A DNA stretch of 64,000 nucleotides, from positions 5,704,001-5,768,000 of the forward strand of contig OZ218950.1 in NCBI GenBank assembly GCA_965112735.1, read 5' to 3'. Below are positions 44,857 to 55,542 of the stretch, one piece after another. Within the stretch, counting starts at the first letter, position 1, and the number at the start of each line of letters is the position of its first letter. Under the pieces are notes generated by a model. It saw only the letters and a list, made by a program, of their open reading frames with translations, did no database searches and was not told where the DNA came from. The stretch is from Phaeosaccion multiseriatum (lineage: Eukaryota; Ochrophyta, other classes). Made by a program: the position numbers and the translations under genes.

Positions 44857-45414
44857 TATAAAGCAGTGTAAAGCAGCCAGAAAAAATAATCCAACCTTCT
44901 TTTGGTGGCCCTGCTTGGCCAGGGACGAGGCAAGGCCGCCTAAGAAGCTGGTGCTGGCGCTGGTGCTGGTGCGGCTGCTGGCGCGGCCTCCCGAGCTTGC
45001 GAAAAGCCCATTTCCCCCCCCCCCCCTAAACCCGATGGGGGTTTGCCATTCCCCAACAGCACCACTTTGAAGCTCTCCTCCCCCCCGTTAGGGGAAGCAC
45101 AGCGTTAGAGTGTCCAGCTTCGTTGGGTATGATTTGTGCTTTCTGTGGATGCTGCTGCACACGTCTATCTTTTTTGTATTTTTTTCGTATTTTTTGCTTT
45201 TGTATTTTTTTCGTATTTTTTGCTGTCGCCCGGTTTTGTTTGTTTGTGGATCATCAATCAAATCTATACGCATATATCACGTGGGTACAGCCAGAAATTC
45301 GATATAGATATTTAGAGTCGATCCGTTAGTATTTTCCACTTTTCTCGGCCCCTCTTCCTTCCTTTTTCCCCACCAAGGGTACTTAAAGTGCCCTTGCACC
45401 CACCTTGCAGCGCG
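44857..45414. other. Divergent intergenic with an AT-rich island
   Basis: 45170-45335 is markedly T-rich and contains a duplicated tatttttttcgtattttttg block. It may serve as promoter for the gene at 45415. Confidence 0.5.
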
Positions 45415-46670
45415 ATGGAGCGCATCGTTCTTCAGGTGGTGCCCTTAGGGTCCTTCCTCGATGCTCCTGAGCTCACTGCACTGGCGAGGTGCTCCACGAG
45501 GCTCAGACGCGAGTGGGGTGGCAAGGTTAGTCCTTTTCTTTCTTTTTTTATCATCACCATCTTACCCAAACCCACCCTTCCTTCCCTTCCTCCCTCTCAG
45601 AGCGTGCCATCGGTGTGGCGGGATCTATGCCACCAGCGGTGGCCACACGCCTCGGCCGCCCGAGAGCAGCAACTGGAGGAGGCGAGGAGGGGGGGGGAAG
45701 TGCCTTCCCCAGTCAGGAAGAAGCGGCGGGTGGAACAACGCGCTTATTGCTGGAAGGCGTTCTACATTTCTCGGCACAGAAAGCAGTCCAACGAGAAGGT
45801 TAGAAGCGGAGGGACGACGGCTGCCCTGAAAGAAGCTTAGACTCATTAATTCCCCCTGCTCCCCTCTCGTGCTGCTTCGCGCAGCTGCTGGGTAAATTGT
45901 GGCAACTATTGGAGACGTCGAGGGGGGCGGTAGGAGAGGACGAGGCAGGAGAGAGGGACTCTGACGGCGTCTTGCTGACCATCCTCAAGGAGGCCCCGGA
46001 TGACATAGCCAAGGTCTGCGAGTCGTTCCAGGTGCTGGGTCGCATCGTATACGGCGCCAAGTACTGGTACCAAGGTGAGCGAGTCTAGATTGTATGAGTT
46101 GCACCCCTTCAACTCGACGCACTGCCCTGCTGGGCTCCTCTCTGCATCTCTAATGTCTCTTCTCGCGTCCCGATTACCACTGTCTCCGAAAAAGAATACA
46201 TTTACGAGGAGGACGAGGAGGCCGCGTACTCGTTTGGGATTCGCCTGACTGAGGTGCATCAAGAGCTCACAGAAGGGAGAGACGCCGTCACCGAGCTCCT
46301 GCTCAGCACGGGGTTCTTTGAGAGGTGCCAAAGTCCAACAGAGGGTCTGCTGACACCCACCAGCATGCAGCCGCAGCAGTGTCCTGAGAATGACAACCCT
46401 CGAGGGGGCTGGCGCGGACTCAAAAGGGACATTTTGCCCAGCCAACTCGTGGATGCGGGCAGGGTATTCGGCCCAATGTGGGGGGGCTTTGACATACGAT
46501 TCTGGAGGGAGCAGCAGGGGGGGGAGGGGGCAAGTAGTGGCATGAGCAAGAGCAGCTGCGGCCTTCCTCTGGTTCCTGCCGTTGCCCCATCGAGGGTGTT
46601 CACAGGCAAGGCCTTGGGGAGTGGCGACCTTCTGCGCAGCCTCGGCCTGGTCATGAAGCCGAAACTGTAA
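45415..46670 (+). CDS. Unknown protein, possibly F-box-like N-terminus
   Basis: Model: 45415-45525, 45601-45798, 45885-46074, 46195-46670; phases close, 324 aa. The first exons (IVLQVVPLGSFLDAPELTALARCSTRLRREW, VPSVWRDLCHQRW, YCWKAFYISRHRK) have the spacing of an F-box (two helices, then W..LC..RW), which would link it to SCF ubiquitin ligases. The rest (LLGKLWQLLETS, DDIAKVCESFQVLGRIVYGAKYWYQ, an EEDEEAAYS stretch, IRFWREQQ) matches nothing I know. Start ATG fits the F-box beginning. Confidence 0.7.
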
Positions 46671-46846
46671 ATTCGTAGTGGGCTTTAGTGCTCGGTCCCA
46701 ATGGACCTCTTTCTCAGACGCACTTCGCTTTGCGTGTACGAGATGGCAGTCCCGTTCCGTTCCATTTGCAATCTATCGAATGAACGACAAGAGCACGGAA
46801 GACCGCTCGTCCTAGAGATAAGGCAGCGTGGCCTCCTACAGTAGTG

Positions 46847-46885
<39 letters not shown>

Positions 46886-47343
46886 GCCATGTGGCAGCGA
46901 GCGGGCACGTCTGTGGGTGAGGTCCCGCAAGCCCTTCAGTCGTAGTGAGTTTCTTCCGTTTTCTTAGAGCCTACCCCACCTGTCCATGGTCCGAGTAGTC
47001 ATGAGTGGATTGAAAAAAAATAAAAAAGAAGAGAAAGGAAGTGTAAGGTTGTTTGAGGTTCTGGTGAGTGTGTGTGTCTTCATTGTGTCTCCTTACCCCT
47101 TACCTATGGAATACGACCTCGGGGACCTCGGGGGCTAAGTTCCCCGGGGAGGTGAGACGTTTTTTTTTTCTTTCCCCTTTTTTCCTCTTTCTCTCTTTTC
47201 CTTCTTTTTCATTCTTTCATTCTTCTCCTTTCCCTCCTCTCTCCCACCTCTCTCTATGTAGCGTTCCCTCTGCTCCCTCTCCCTCTCTCTCTCCCTCTCT
47301 CCCTTCCTCTCTCTCTTTCATCTTCCGTGGTGCACAAAAAAAA
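46671..47343. other. Intergenic, pyrimidine-rich leader
   Basis: (CT)n(GT)n at 46850-46885 and a long T/C-rich tract (47160-47330) ending in an A-run directly before ATG 47344. The open frame extending upstream through the tract is low-complexity and rejected as coding. Confidence 0.55.
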
Positions 47344-48306
47344 ATGGTAGGTCTCCTCTTTTCCCGGCCTTTTTTGTTTGTGTTACTGGTGTGTTGCTGC
47401 ATTTACGCGCAAGAACCCCCACTAATTATGGGGGGCTCCAGTGATGGTGGTGCTGCTCTTACTCAATGTGCAAAAGGTGTTTCGTTTCAGCTCGGGCTTT
47501 CCTCCTCCACAGTGATATTCACCTTCGTTAACCTGGACTACATTGATGCATTCCTTATGTGGGCGAAGTACATTCATACAAATGTAAGCAAGCATGGCTT
47601 ACTGGTGACCACAGCGGACCAAGATGTTTTTGATTTACTGTCTGGATTGCCGATCAGCGGTGGACACGATCTGTCGTTGCACGATCCATCCTTTCTGCAG
47701 TCAATGCACATATGCCCACACTTGATTCCATCTGCGCTACAGTATCCTCGGCACATATGGACCCACCGTGTGCAGGTGCTCAACGAGCTTGTTAGGAATG
47801 GTATATCAGTAATTCTTTCCGACGTGGATGCCATCTGGATAAAAGACCCATTCAGCAGTGCTCTCTTCGACATCGAAATCAACGACACGCCACTATGGGC
47901 GTATGATGCGGTTCTGTCGCGTGGCACATTTCCTCGCGAAGTTGCGGCTAAATGGAGAGGGTACACTGCGTGCATGGGATTTGCTTTTTTTAGGGCTAGT
48001 AACAATACTGTCGAACTGGCGTCCAATATGCTGCAGCGAATCGAAAAAGATGATCAAGTCGCTGTTAATCGAGCAATCGAGGAATTGTATCAGCCAAACT
48101 TTACTGAGAGTCCATCTCATATTGCTTTTGTTGAGGTCAATGCGAAAATCGCAATTCTTCCTTACTCGCTGGTAAAGCGATACTGCGCAAAAAAAGAGGA
48201 TAATACGCCTGTCATTTTACATTGCTTTTCCAAGAGAGGGGGGGGTGCGAAAGAGATGGGATTCAGGGCACACGGAATCGGCTGGGGGGAAGAAAAGGCG
48301 CCGTGA
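47344..48306 (+). CDS. GT77-like nucleotide-sugar glycosyltransferase, intronless
   Basis: 320 aa, secretory-pathway glycosyltransferase. Seen: signal peptide (PFLFVLLVCCCIYAQ), a beta-strand start (VIFTFVNLDYIDAFLMWAKY), the metal/sugar-nucleotide DxD in ISVILSDVDAIWIKDPF, the acceptor-side ACMGFAFFRASNNT, DQVAVNRAIEEL and a late His (VILHCF). This order matches the GT77/nucleotide-diphospho-sugar transferase fold used for plant and algal arabinosyl, xylosyl and galactosyl transfer. The sugar is unknown. It differs from its neighbours: no intron and many A/T-ending codons in a GC-rich region. The ATG follows an A-run, and upstream in-frame sequence is repeat. Confidence 0.83.
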   Translation: MVGLLFSRPFLFVLLVCCCIYAQEPPLIMGGSSDGGAALTQCAKGVSFQLGLSSSTVIFTFVNLDYIDAFLMWAKYIHTNVSKHGLLVTTADQDVFDLLSGLPISGGHDLSLHDPSFLQSMHICPHLIPSALQYPRHIWTHRVQVLNELVRNGISVILSDVDAIWIKDPFSSALFDIEINDTPLWAYDAVLSRGTFPREVAAKWRGYTACMGFAFFRASNNTVELASNMLQRIEKDDQVAVNRAIEELYQPNFTESPSHIAFVEVNAKIAILPYSLVKRYCAKKEDNTPVILHCFSKRGGGAKEMGFRAHGIGWGEEKAP

Positions 48307-48905
48307 TTGATACGGCGGGTGTTAAGATATGTCAGTGGAGAGTCTGTAATTGGGGTCCGGTGATAACCAATTGGGCACTATTTCTTCTCTCGGGTCACTG
48401 TTGTAGGTGAGAGTTTTATTAAGACAATACATTCGTTGGCACTATATGGAGCCCTGTTGGTAACTGCGCTAGGGACATCGTGTGGCTGGGGCCGGTACCT
48501 CCCTCTGCCAAAGAGTAGGAAGGCAAGCACTCCCAAGCTGAGCGCTCCGTTCCGGTCCCAGTAAAGGAGAGAGAAGAGACCAATGCTGGCACCAAGTGTA
48601 TTAATGGTAAGGGCTATCCCACCCTAAGACCACCCTGGACAGCCTCCTTAAGTAAGGGCACTGCCTCTTCACTCGTCGCTGATTGACGCCACGCGGTAGG
48701 CTCGCCTCGCCTCCTCTGCTCCAGCGAGAGACAGAGAGGAGGACTTGCACATCGTTGTGCTGACACACAGCACACACAGTCAGCCCTCAGGCAACAGCGC
48801 ACTCCAGGGAGTCCACAGTGCCCCTCCCTTCCGAGGCAGCCCCCTCCCCCTCCAGACTCTCTCCGCGACGGAGTGAGTGAGTGAGTGAGTGAGTGAGTGC
48901 GTGAG
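48307..48905. other. Convergent intergenic region
   Basis: 600 bp between the glycosyltransferase stop and the Rossmann-protein stop; a GAGT run lies at 48868-48905 beside the latter. No gene seen. Confidence 0.55.
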
Positions 48906-50111
48906 TTAAAAGCTGGGCTGAAGGTCGTCGGGGTCGAAATCTAACACCCCCCTCTCCTTCCCGAGGCCAAGGTACTCGGAATGGAGCTCGCATGGGTCGT
49001 CGAAGCCCCTGGAGCTCGCCAGGGCCGAAAAATTATAAAAGTACCCGTTCCACCACTTGAACTGTGACTTGTCCCAAGCAGTGGGTTGCTTGGCTCTCGA
49101 CTCGCACAGCGCCAATATCCTCTCCTCGTATCCGGAGAGGATGGTGACGGCGGCGGTCGATCTCAGAGAGCGGCAGAGTTGGTACGTCATATCGTCCACC
49201 TCTGCGTGCAAGTACCTGCATTGGAACACAGAGGTGGGTGTCAGGGGGGGGGGGCGACGCGAGCATGCCAGGGAGGAGAGTGGAGGCTTCAGGACGACAC
49301 ACATCAGCTTTAGGAAACTTCTGCCTTTTACCTCCCATCGAAAAAAGACACGCGAGTCCGACCCATTGACAAGAGAGACACTCACTTGCCCACGTCCTGA
49401 TACGATGGGAAGTCGTGCAGAGCTCCGATGAGGTTGATGGCGCAATGGAACACGAGCTGCTCGTACATCGTCCTGCTCGGCAGAGGAGGAGAGGAGAGGG
49501 GAGGGGAGGGAGGGGTGGAGAGGGGGAGGGGAGGAGAGGGGGCAGGAGGGAGGGAGGGCCGACGGCAGGCGGTGTTTAGGCGGGGGGTGGGGCTCGCTAG
49601 GCTGACCTTCAGAGAGAAGCGACTCCTCACAGTAACCACATATGCGCATGCATACATGCATGTACACACACATGCGCACGCACAAGACACCCAGCAACAG
49701 AGAGAGGCTAGCCAAGACGTATATATATACACACACAAAGAGAGAGGAGAGGAGAGACACGGATGTTCGAGAGGAACGAACGAAGAAACGAACCAAACCG
49801 AAACCGAAACCGAATGAGCCATTCACAGACAGCCTCCACCCCCCCCTCGCCGGCCACGCCACAACACGACGCCCAGCAGAGCATGCTTTGCCGCTCTTCC
49901 CAAGATACAGTACGGTACGCACCTCCTCCAGTTGTTGTAATCCAGCTTGTTGCAGACGATGCCTCCCCCCTTGAGGCGCTCCACGAGCGCATCAGCCCAC
50001 TTGCCGCACACCGTGCTCTCCCCCGCGTACTTTGCCTCGCCGCGGCCGTCGGTCCCCAGATATACCGAAGTCTCCTGCAGGCGGGGTGGGGTGGGATGGA
50101 ATGGGATGAGA

Positions 50112-50173
<62 letters not shown>

Positions 50174-51742
50174 AGCGATGATGATTATGATCACGGCCAA
50201 TACCACGAAGCCACCAAGTAGGAGGCAGGAGGGTGAGGGGAGTACAAGAAAAAGGGGGAAGTGGGTGGGTGGGCGGGCGAGGGCGACGCTCCTTCTCCCT
50301 CCCCCTCCTCTCCTCCTCCTCCTCCTCCTCCTCCTCCTCCTCCAATTAAGGGCCCCTCTCTACAGTCCGGCACCACGAGGCAGGAAAAAACATGACGGAA
50401 TAGAGCAGACCAAACGCACAAGGACAGACTTGGCACACACACACGCACACACACATACACACAGAGAGAGAGAGAGTGAGAGACAGAGAGACACACACCA
50501 CACACACTCACGTAAGGCTTCCTGCCGCCCGCAATGAAGTGGAGAGTTGCCTGCGTTGTGTCCTTCCGACACAGGCCCTTGGTCTTTAGCATTGGCTCAA
50601 GGACGCCCCCCTGGGTCGGGACAAAAGGACGTGAGATCATCACCCATAGAGTTGTGCGGCCGTTAACAAGCCCGTTAACAAGCCAGTTAGGCAAGCGGGG
50701 TAGCAAGAGGGGCGAGGGGGGATAAAGCAAGACGGGATCAACACACGATGGAATGGATGGCCCGAGCCCCCGAAAGCCCGAGACGCTGATGCTCTTCAGT
50801 ATATTGGCCAAGATGCAAGAGGATAGGCGGCAGGGTACCTGCAGGAAGCACAGGTCCGGCCTCTTGTGATCTGGGCAGCTCTCGATCACGTTGGCCACCT
50901 CATCGTTGGGCACACACACATAGATGGGGAACTCGGACAAAGGACCAGACTCCAGGCCCTGCCAAAGATAAAGGAGACGACCAACAGAGAGACGAAGGAG
51001 ACGTGATGTAAAGCCAGAGACAAAGGAGACGACCAACCGACAGAGAAGGAGATAAGATGCAAGCTTTCCCGGCGAGGTGCGCTTTCCCATCCGCGCGGAG
51101 AGCAGCAGGGTATATGCAGGAGAAAGGGGGAGGCAGGGGAGGACGTTGTTTTAACTCCAAGGCTTCCCCCTTGGTCACTGTGAGTCCCAAGTCTCCTCCA
51201 GCGACTCGTCCTTCCACATCCCCTTACCTCTATTGTCTCCGGAATGGTGCCCCCCCTGCCCACAATGACATCATTTCCCATGCCCAGGCTCTGAAGCGAA
51301 CTCCCCAGCTTACCGCCGCCCACGATCACGGAAGGTCCATCGAATTTCTCCTCGGGCACAATGCCTGCCAACAGATTCTGGTAATCCTCCACCGCCTGGG
51401 GGTTGCTCCACACCTGAAAGACACAAAGTAGAGAAAATATGAGCGAAACAACACCTCGACCAATAGAACACCTCTTTCTCCAACGTCCTCCTCCTCCCCT
51501 CCCCCCTGAAACATGCACCACCCTACCTGCATCACCAAGTTGGAGCCACGGGCAACCCCTCCGGTATTGCGTGTGCTTATACTTGCTCTGCTTCCTCCCC
51601 CAACCGATGATGCGAGTGTCTTGAAGGCCCCCGAAGGCCTCACGACCAGGCCCTGGATGGGAGACGCGAGTAGCACCCCAACCACACATAGACAAAAGGC
51701 GCTCTTCCAAGGCCTCTTCCTGCTGCCGCTGCCCGGCTCCAT
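48906..51742 (-). CDS. Ketopantoate-reductase-like Rossmann-fold protein, probably organellar
   Basis: Model: 51742-51527, 51413-51228, 50958-50839, 50610-50512, 50074-49923, 49472-49386, 49215-48906; 389 aa, phases closed. The N-terminus has a basic start and hydrophobic stretch (SAFCLCVVGVLLASPIQG), consistent with a signal/plastid leader, then a Ser/Arg-rich transit-like region. Next come SVIVGGGKLGSSLQSLG (GxGxxG nucleotide-binding loop), VGRGGTIPE and IYVCVPNDEVANVIESC, resembling the N-terminal domain of 2-dehydropantoate 2-reductase-like proteins. The C-terminal half (GKWADALVERLKGGGIVCNKLD, YEQLVFHCAINLIGAL) is also of that type. Substrate unknown; I place it with uncharacterised algal relatives, not with a true panE. 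Confidence 0.72.
50111..50173. repeat. (ATG)n trinucleotide array in intron
   Basis: About 20 tandem copies in the 50075-50511 intron, followed by (CCT)n at 50305-50342 and (CA)n at 50433-50462 in the same intron. Confidence 0.92.
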
Positions 51743-52110
51743 CTTCACAAAAACTCCTCCGCCCCTCTCCCTACTCTCTCTTGTCCTGGGAATTGAAAGG
51801 CCAAGGTAAAACTCCCTATATCCCTCGCCAGCATAATCCAGCCAAGGCACGACATTTATGTCAACGAAGGTGGGAGGGCCACCCCGCAGCGGAAACGCTC
51901 GTAACGTCGCGCGCCTCTTATCCCTCTGAGAGAGCAACACAGGACGAGGAAGGGGACTTGGGGAAGATGAGGAGACGAAGGACGAACCGAGGGTGAAGTC
52001 TCATGAAGACCGTGTGCAAAAAAGTTGCTTTGGGAATGATATTTTGCGTTTTCCTCATTGCCCCCCGCTGAGCATGGAGCAGCAGTAGCAACAGGAGCAG
52101 TACAGCAGCC
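51743..52110. promoter_or_regulatory. Divergent promoter region, 368 bp
   Basis: Separates the Rossmann-fold protein (minus) from the WW/SAM/FKBP fusion (plus). No specific element assigned. Confidence 0.45.
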
Positions 52111-55100
52111 ATGACGGTGTATACTGAGGAAGGAGAGGAGGGAAAGGAGGGGAAGTGGCAGCGGGACCAGGAGGACGCTGCTACAGTCGAGCAGCAGAGC
52201 GACGCGGACGACGACGACGACGAAAGCTCTGAAGACGAGAGCTCCGATGATGAGACAGACAGTGATGTTGACTACACTACAGATAGCTCCAGGAGGCGGA
52301 GAGGGTCTACCACCTCGGAATCAGAGTCTGATGACGGCTCCTCCGAGAGCGGGAGTGCTAGGAGGGCGGCGGAGAAAGCAGCCAGCAAGGTCAAGGTCAA
52401 GACGCCTCTCACCCAAGCCCAGGCAGCGACGCTTATCCAGGGAATGTACAGAAGCAGGCAGGCGAAGAAGCAATTTATCAGCCAGGTGAGACGTGGTGGT
52501 GAGCCAAGCCAGGCTTAAAGAAGCTCTAGTAGAGACACGAGTACGTGCTTTCTCTGCTTGCGAAAGTTGCGCACAGCGAGTGCATGGCATCTCCGCACGG
52601 CGTTGGCGGGGGGGGATAGAAGGACACTAAACGGAAAAGAGCAGAAGGGCTTCTCTTATCATCTGATCAACCAATTTACGCGACTCCACACGGCATGTGC
52701 TGTGCTGTGCTGTGCCGCCTCAGGTGAGGCAAGTGTACGAGAAACAATACGATGCCGAAAATGGAGAGTATTTCTTCTACAACAAACTATCAGGTGTGTG
52801 TGTGTGTGTGTGTGTGTGTCAAGCAAACTACCAGGTGTGTGTGTGTGTGTGTCAAGAAAGTGCTCTCCAACAACCCGGCTAAAAATGAGATGAGTGCACG
52901 AGAAGAATGGCGCCACAGACACAAGACTTGCGACACACACGAGCAATCAACCGATGACCCCTGCTTCCCTTCCCCCCCCCCCCCCTTTCCTCCTCCTTCC
53001 TTTGGTAGGCGAGTCTCAATGGGAGCCCCCTGCCACTCTGCGAGGGGAGGAGTACGAGCCGAGGGAGACGGCGGCGGTGTGCAGGGTGCAGAGAATGTTT
53101 CGGAGAAAGAGAGCGCACAAGAAGCTCATGGCCATGCTGGACAATGTGAGTGGGGCCTGCCGATGCCTTGTTCGGCTCAGTACTTCGGCCGGGTAGAAGA
53201 GAATGACCTACAGCTGATAGTGAAGCACGTCTGTGGGCAGACTGGGCGTATTCAGTTCTGCAGGGATCACGCCTGAGCTTCCTCCCTTTCCTCTCCTCTG
53301 AGCAGGTACTGCACTACGCAACAGCCCTCTCTCATCCCTTCTCTTCCCTCTCCTCCCCCCTCCTCCTGCTCCTCCTCCTCCTGCTCCTCCTCCTCCTCCT
53401 CCTCCTCCTCCTCCTCCTCCTCCTCCTCCTCCTCCTCCTCCTCCTCCTCCTCCTCCTGCTCCTCCTCCTCCTCCTCCTGCTCCTCCTCCTGCTCCTCCTC
53501 CTCCTGCTCCTCCTCCTCCCCCTCCTCCTCCTCCTCTATAGGTATATGAGAAAGGCTATGACAAAGCCACAGACTCCTGGTACTATTACAACAAGATTTC
53601 TGGTGCGACGGAGTGGCACAAGCCCAAGTTGTACGGCGATAGGGAGCCTCCCACCAACCCTTCCGACGCAGCCGTGCAGGAGAAGGACGTTGAGATCGCT
53701 AAGCTCAGGGCCATGCTGGCGGAGAAGGAGGCGGAGGCCATGCAGGCCAAACAGGTGAGCCACTGCGACAAGATGGACAGGGCACACAAGGCCTCTACCC
53801 TCTCTCCTCCCTCTCTCTCTCTCTCTCTCCTCTCGGACTTCTCTCTTTGTCTAATTGTCACCTCTGGCGCCCTTCTTCCTCCCCTCCTCTCTCGTCTTTC
53901 TCCTTATCTCCTTCTCTCCTCCCTCTCTCTCTCTCTCTCCTCTCGGACTTCTCTCTTTGTCTAATTGTCACCTCTGGCGCCCTTCTTCCTCCCCTGCTCT
54001 CTCGTCTTTCTCCTTATCTCCTTCTCTCCTCTCTCTACCTCTCTTTCTCTCCTCCCTCCCTTTCCCTCTCCACGATGTTTCTCCCTCACTCGTCGACACA
54101 CATACACAAACACACACATCATACACACACTCTCTCTCACACACACATACACAGTCCCTTGTGGAAGAGCAGACGAAGATAGCGGTGCGAGAAGGGGCCC
54201 TCGATGAGGACGATGCCAAGAAGAGAAGCAAGCACATGGACGCCTGGGGAGTAGATCACGTCGCTGAGTGGTGAGTGAGTGAGTGAGTGATTGAGTGAGT
54301 GAGTGAGTGAGTGAGTGAGAGTGTGGGTGAGTGGATGAGTGTTTGAGTGTTTGAGTGAGTGAGTGAGTGATGAAGGGTGTGAGTGAGTGGATGAGTCAGT
54401 GAGTGAAGGGTGTGAGTGAGTGGATGAGTCAGTGAGTGAGTGAGTGAGTGAGTGAGTGAGTGAGTGAGTGAGTGAGTGAGTGGTGAGTAAGAGTGAGTGA
54501 GTGGGTGGGTGAGTGAGAGTGTGAGTGAGTGAGTGAGTGAGTGAGTGAGCGTTTGAGTGAGTGAGTGGGTGAGTGGGTGAGTGGGTGAGTGAGTGGGTGA
54601 GTGAGTGAGTGAATGGGTGAGTGAGTAGTGAGTGAGTGAGTGAGTTAAGTGAGTGAGTGGGTTGAGTGTGAGTGAGCAAGAGGCGCGGCCGTCGCTGCTG
54701 AGCCTCACCCCAATCCCTCCACCGCCCCCCCCTTTCCCCTTGCCAGGTTTGACAGCTTAGGCTACGGACAATACTCCGCCGGAGTCCGCTCCAACCGCGT
54801 GGACGGCCTGCTGCTGCTGCACATGATGGGCGAAGACTGGGTGCACCTCGGCATCAAGAACGCCTTACATGTGCGTCGTATAGACGTGGCCATGCAGAAG
54901 TATCGACTCCGCTTCGAGCACGCGCAGAACGGGGGAGGGAATGACTCGGAGAGTGACGGTTTCAGCGATATGAGCGCCTCTGATACGCCGTCGGAGCTGC
55001 TGGATGAGGAGGAGGCCTTTCTGAGTGAGTGGTGGGGCGGAGTGGGGACAGAGGGGAGTGAGGAGAGAGAGGGAAGGAGTGTGGGATAGGGAGGCGGGCG

Positions 55101-55510
55101 ATCGAAAACGAAGTTGGGGCAAAGCATAGAGCCTGGAGATGTAGTGCTTCTCCCCCCCCCCTCATTCCACCCACTGTGGCCTTGTGCTGTGCTGGGGATC
55201 CTGACACTTGGCTCCCTCCCTTCCTCCCTCCCTCCCTATATCCCTCCCTCCCTCCCTTCCTATATCCCTTCCTCCCTATATCCCTCCCTCCCTCCCTCCC
55301 TATATCCCTCCCTCCCTCCCTCCCTTCCTTCCTTCCTTCCTTCCGTCCTTCCATCCTTCCATCCTTCCTTCCATCCTTCCATCCTTCCTTCCTTCCTTCC
55401 TTCCTTCCTTCCTTCCTTCCTTCCTTCCTTCCTTCCTTCCTTCCTTCCTTCCTTCCTTCCTTCCTTCCTTCCTTCCTTCCTTCCTTCCTTCCTTTCTTCC
55501 TTCCTGCCTT

Positions 55511-55542
<32 letters not shown>

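Noticed and set aside
47068-47343. In-frame N-terminal extension of the glycosyltransferase
   Set aside because: Pyrimidine-rich low-complexity translation (FFFLSPFFLF); ATG 47344 places the signal peptide at the N-terminus.
54271-54680. Possible CRISPR or satellite array
   Set aside because: Pure tetranucleotide slippage without spacers, within an intron of a eukaryotic gene.
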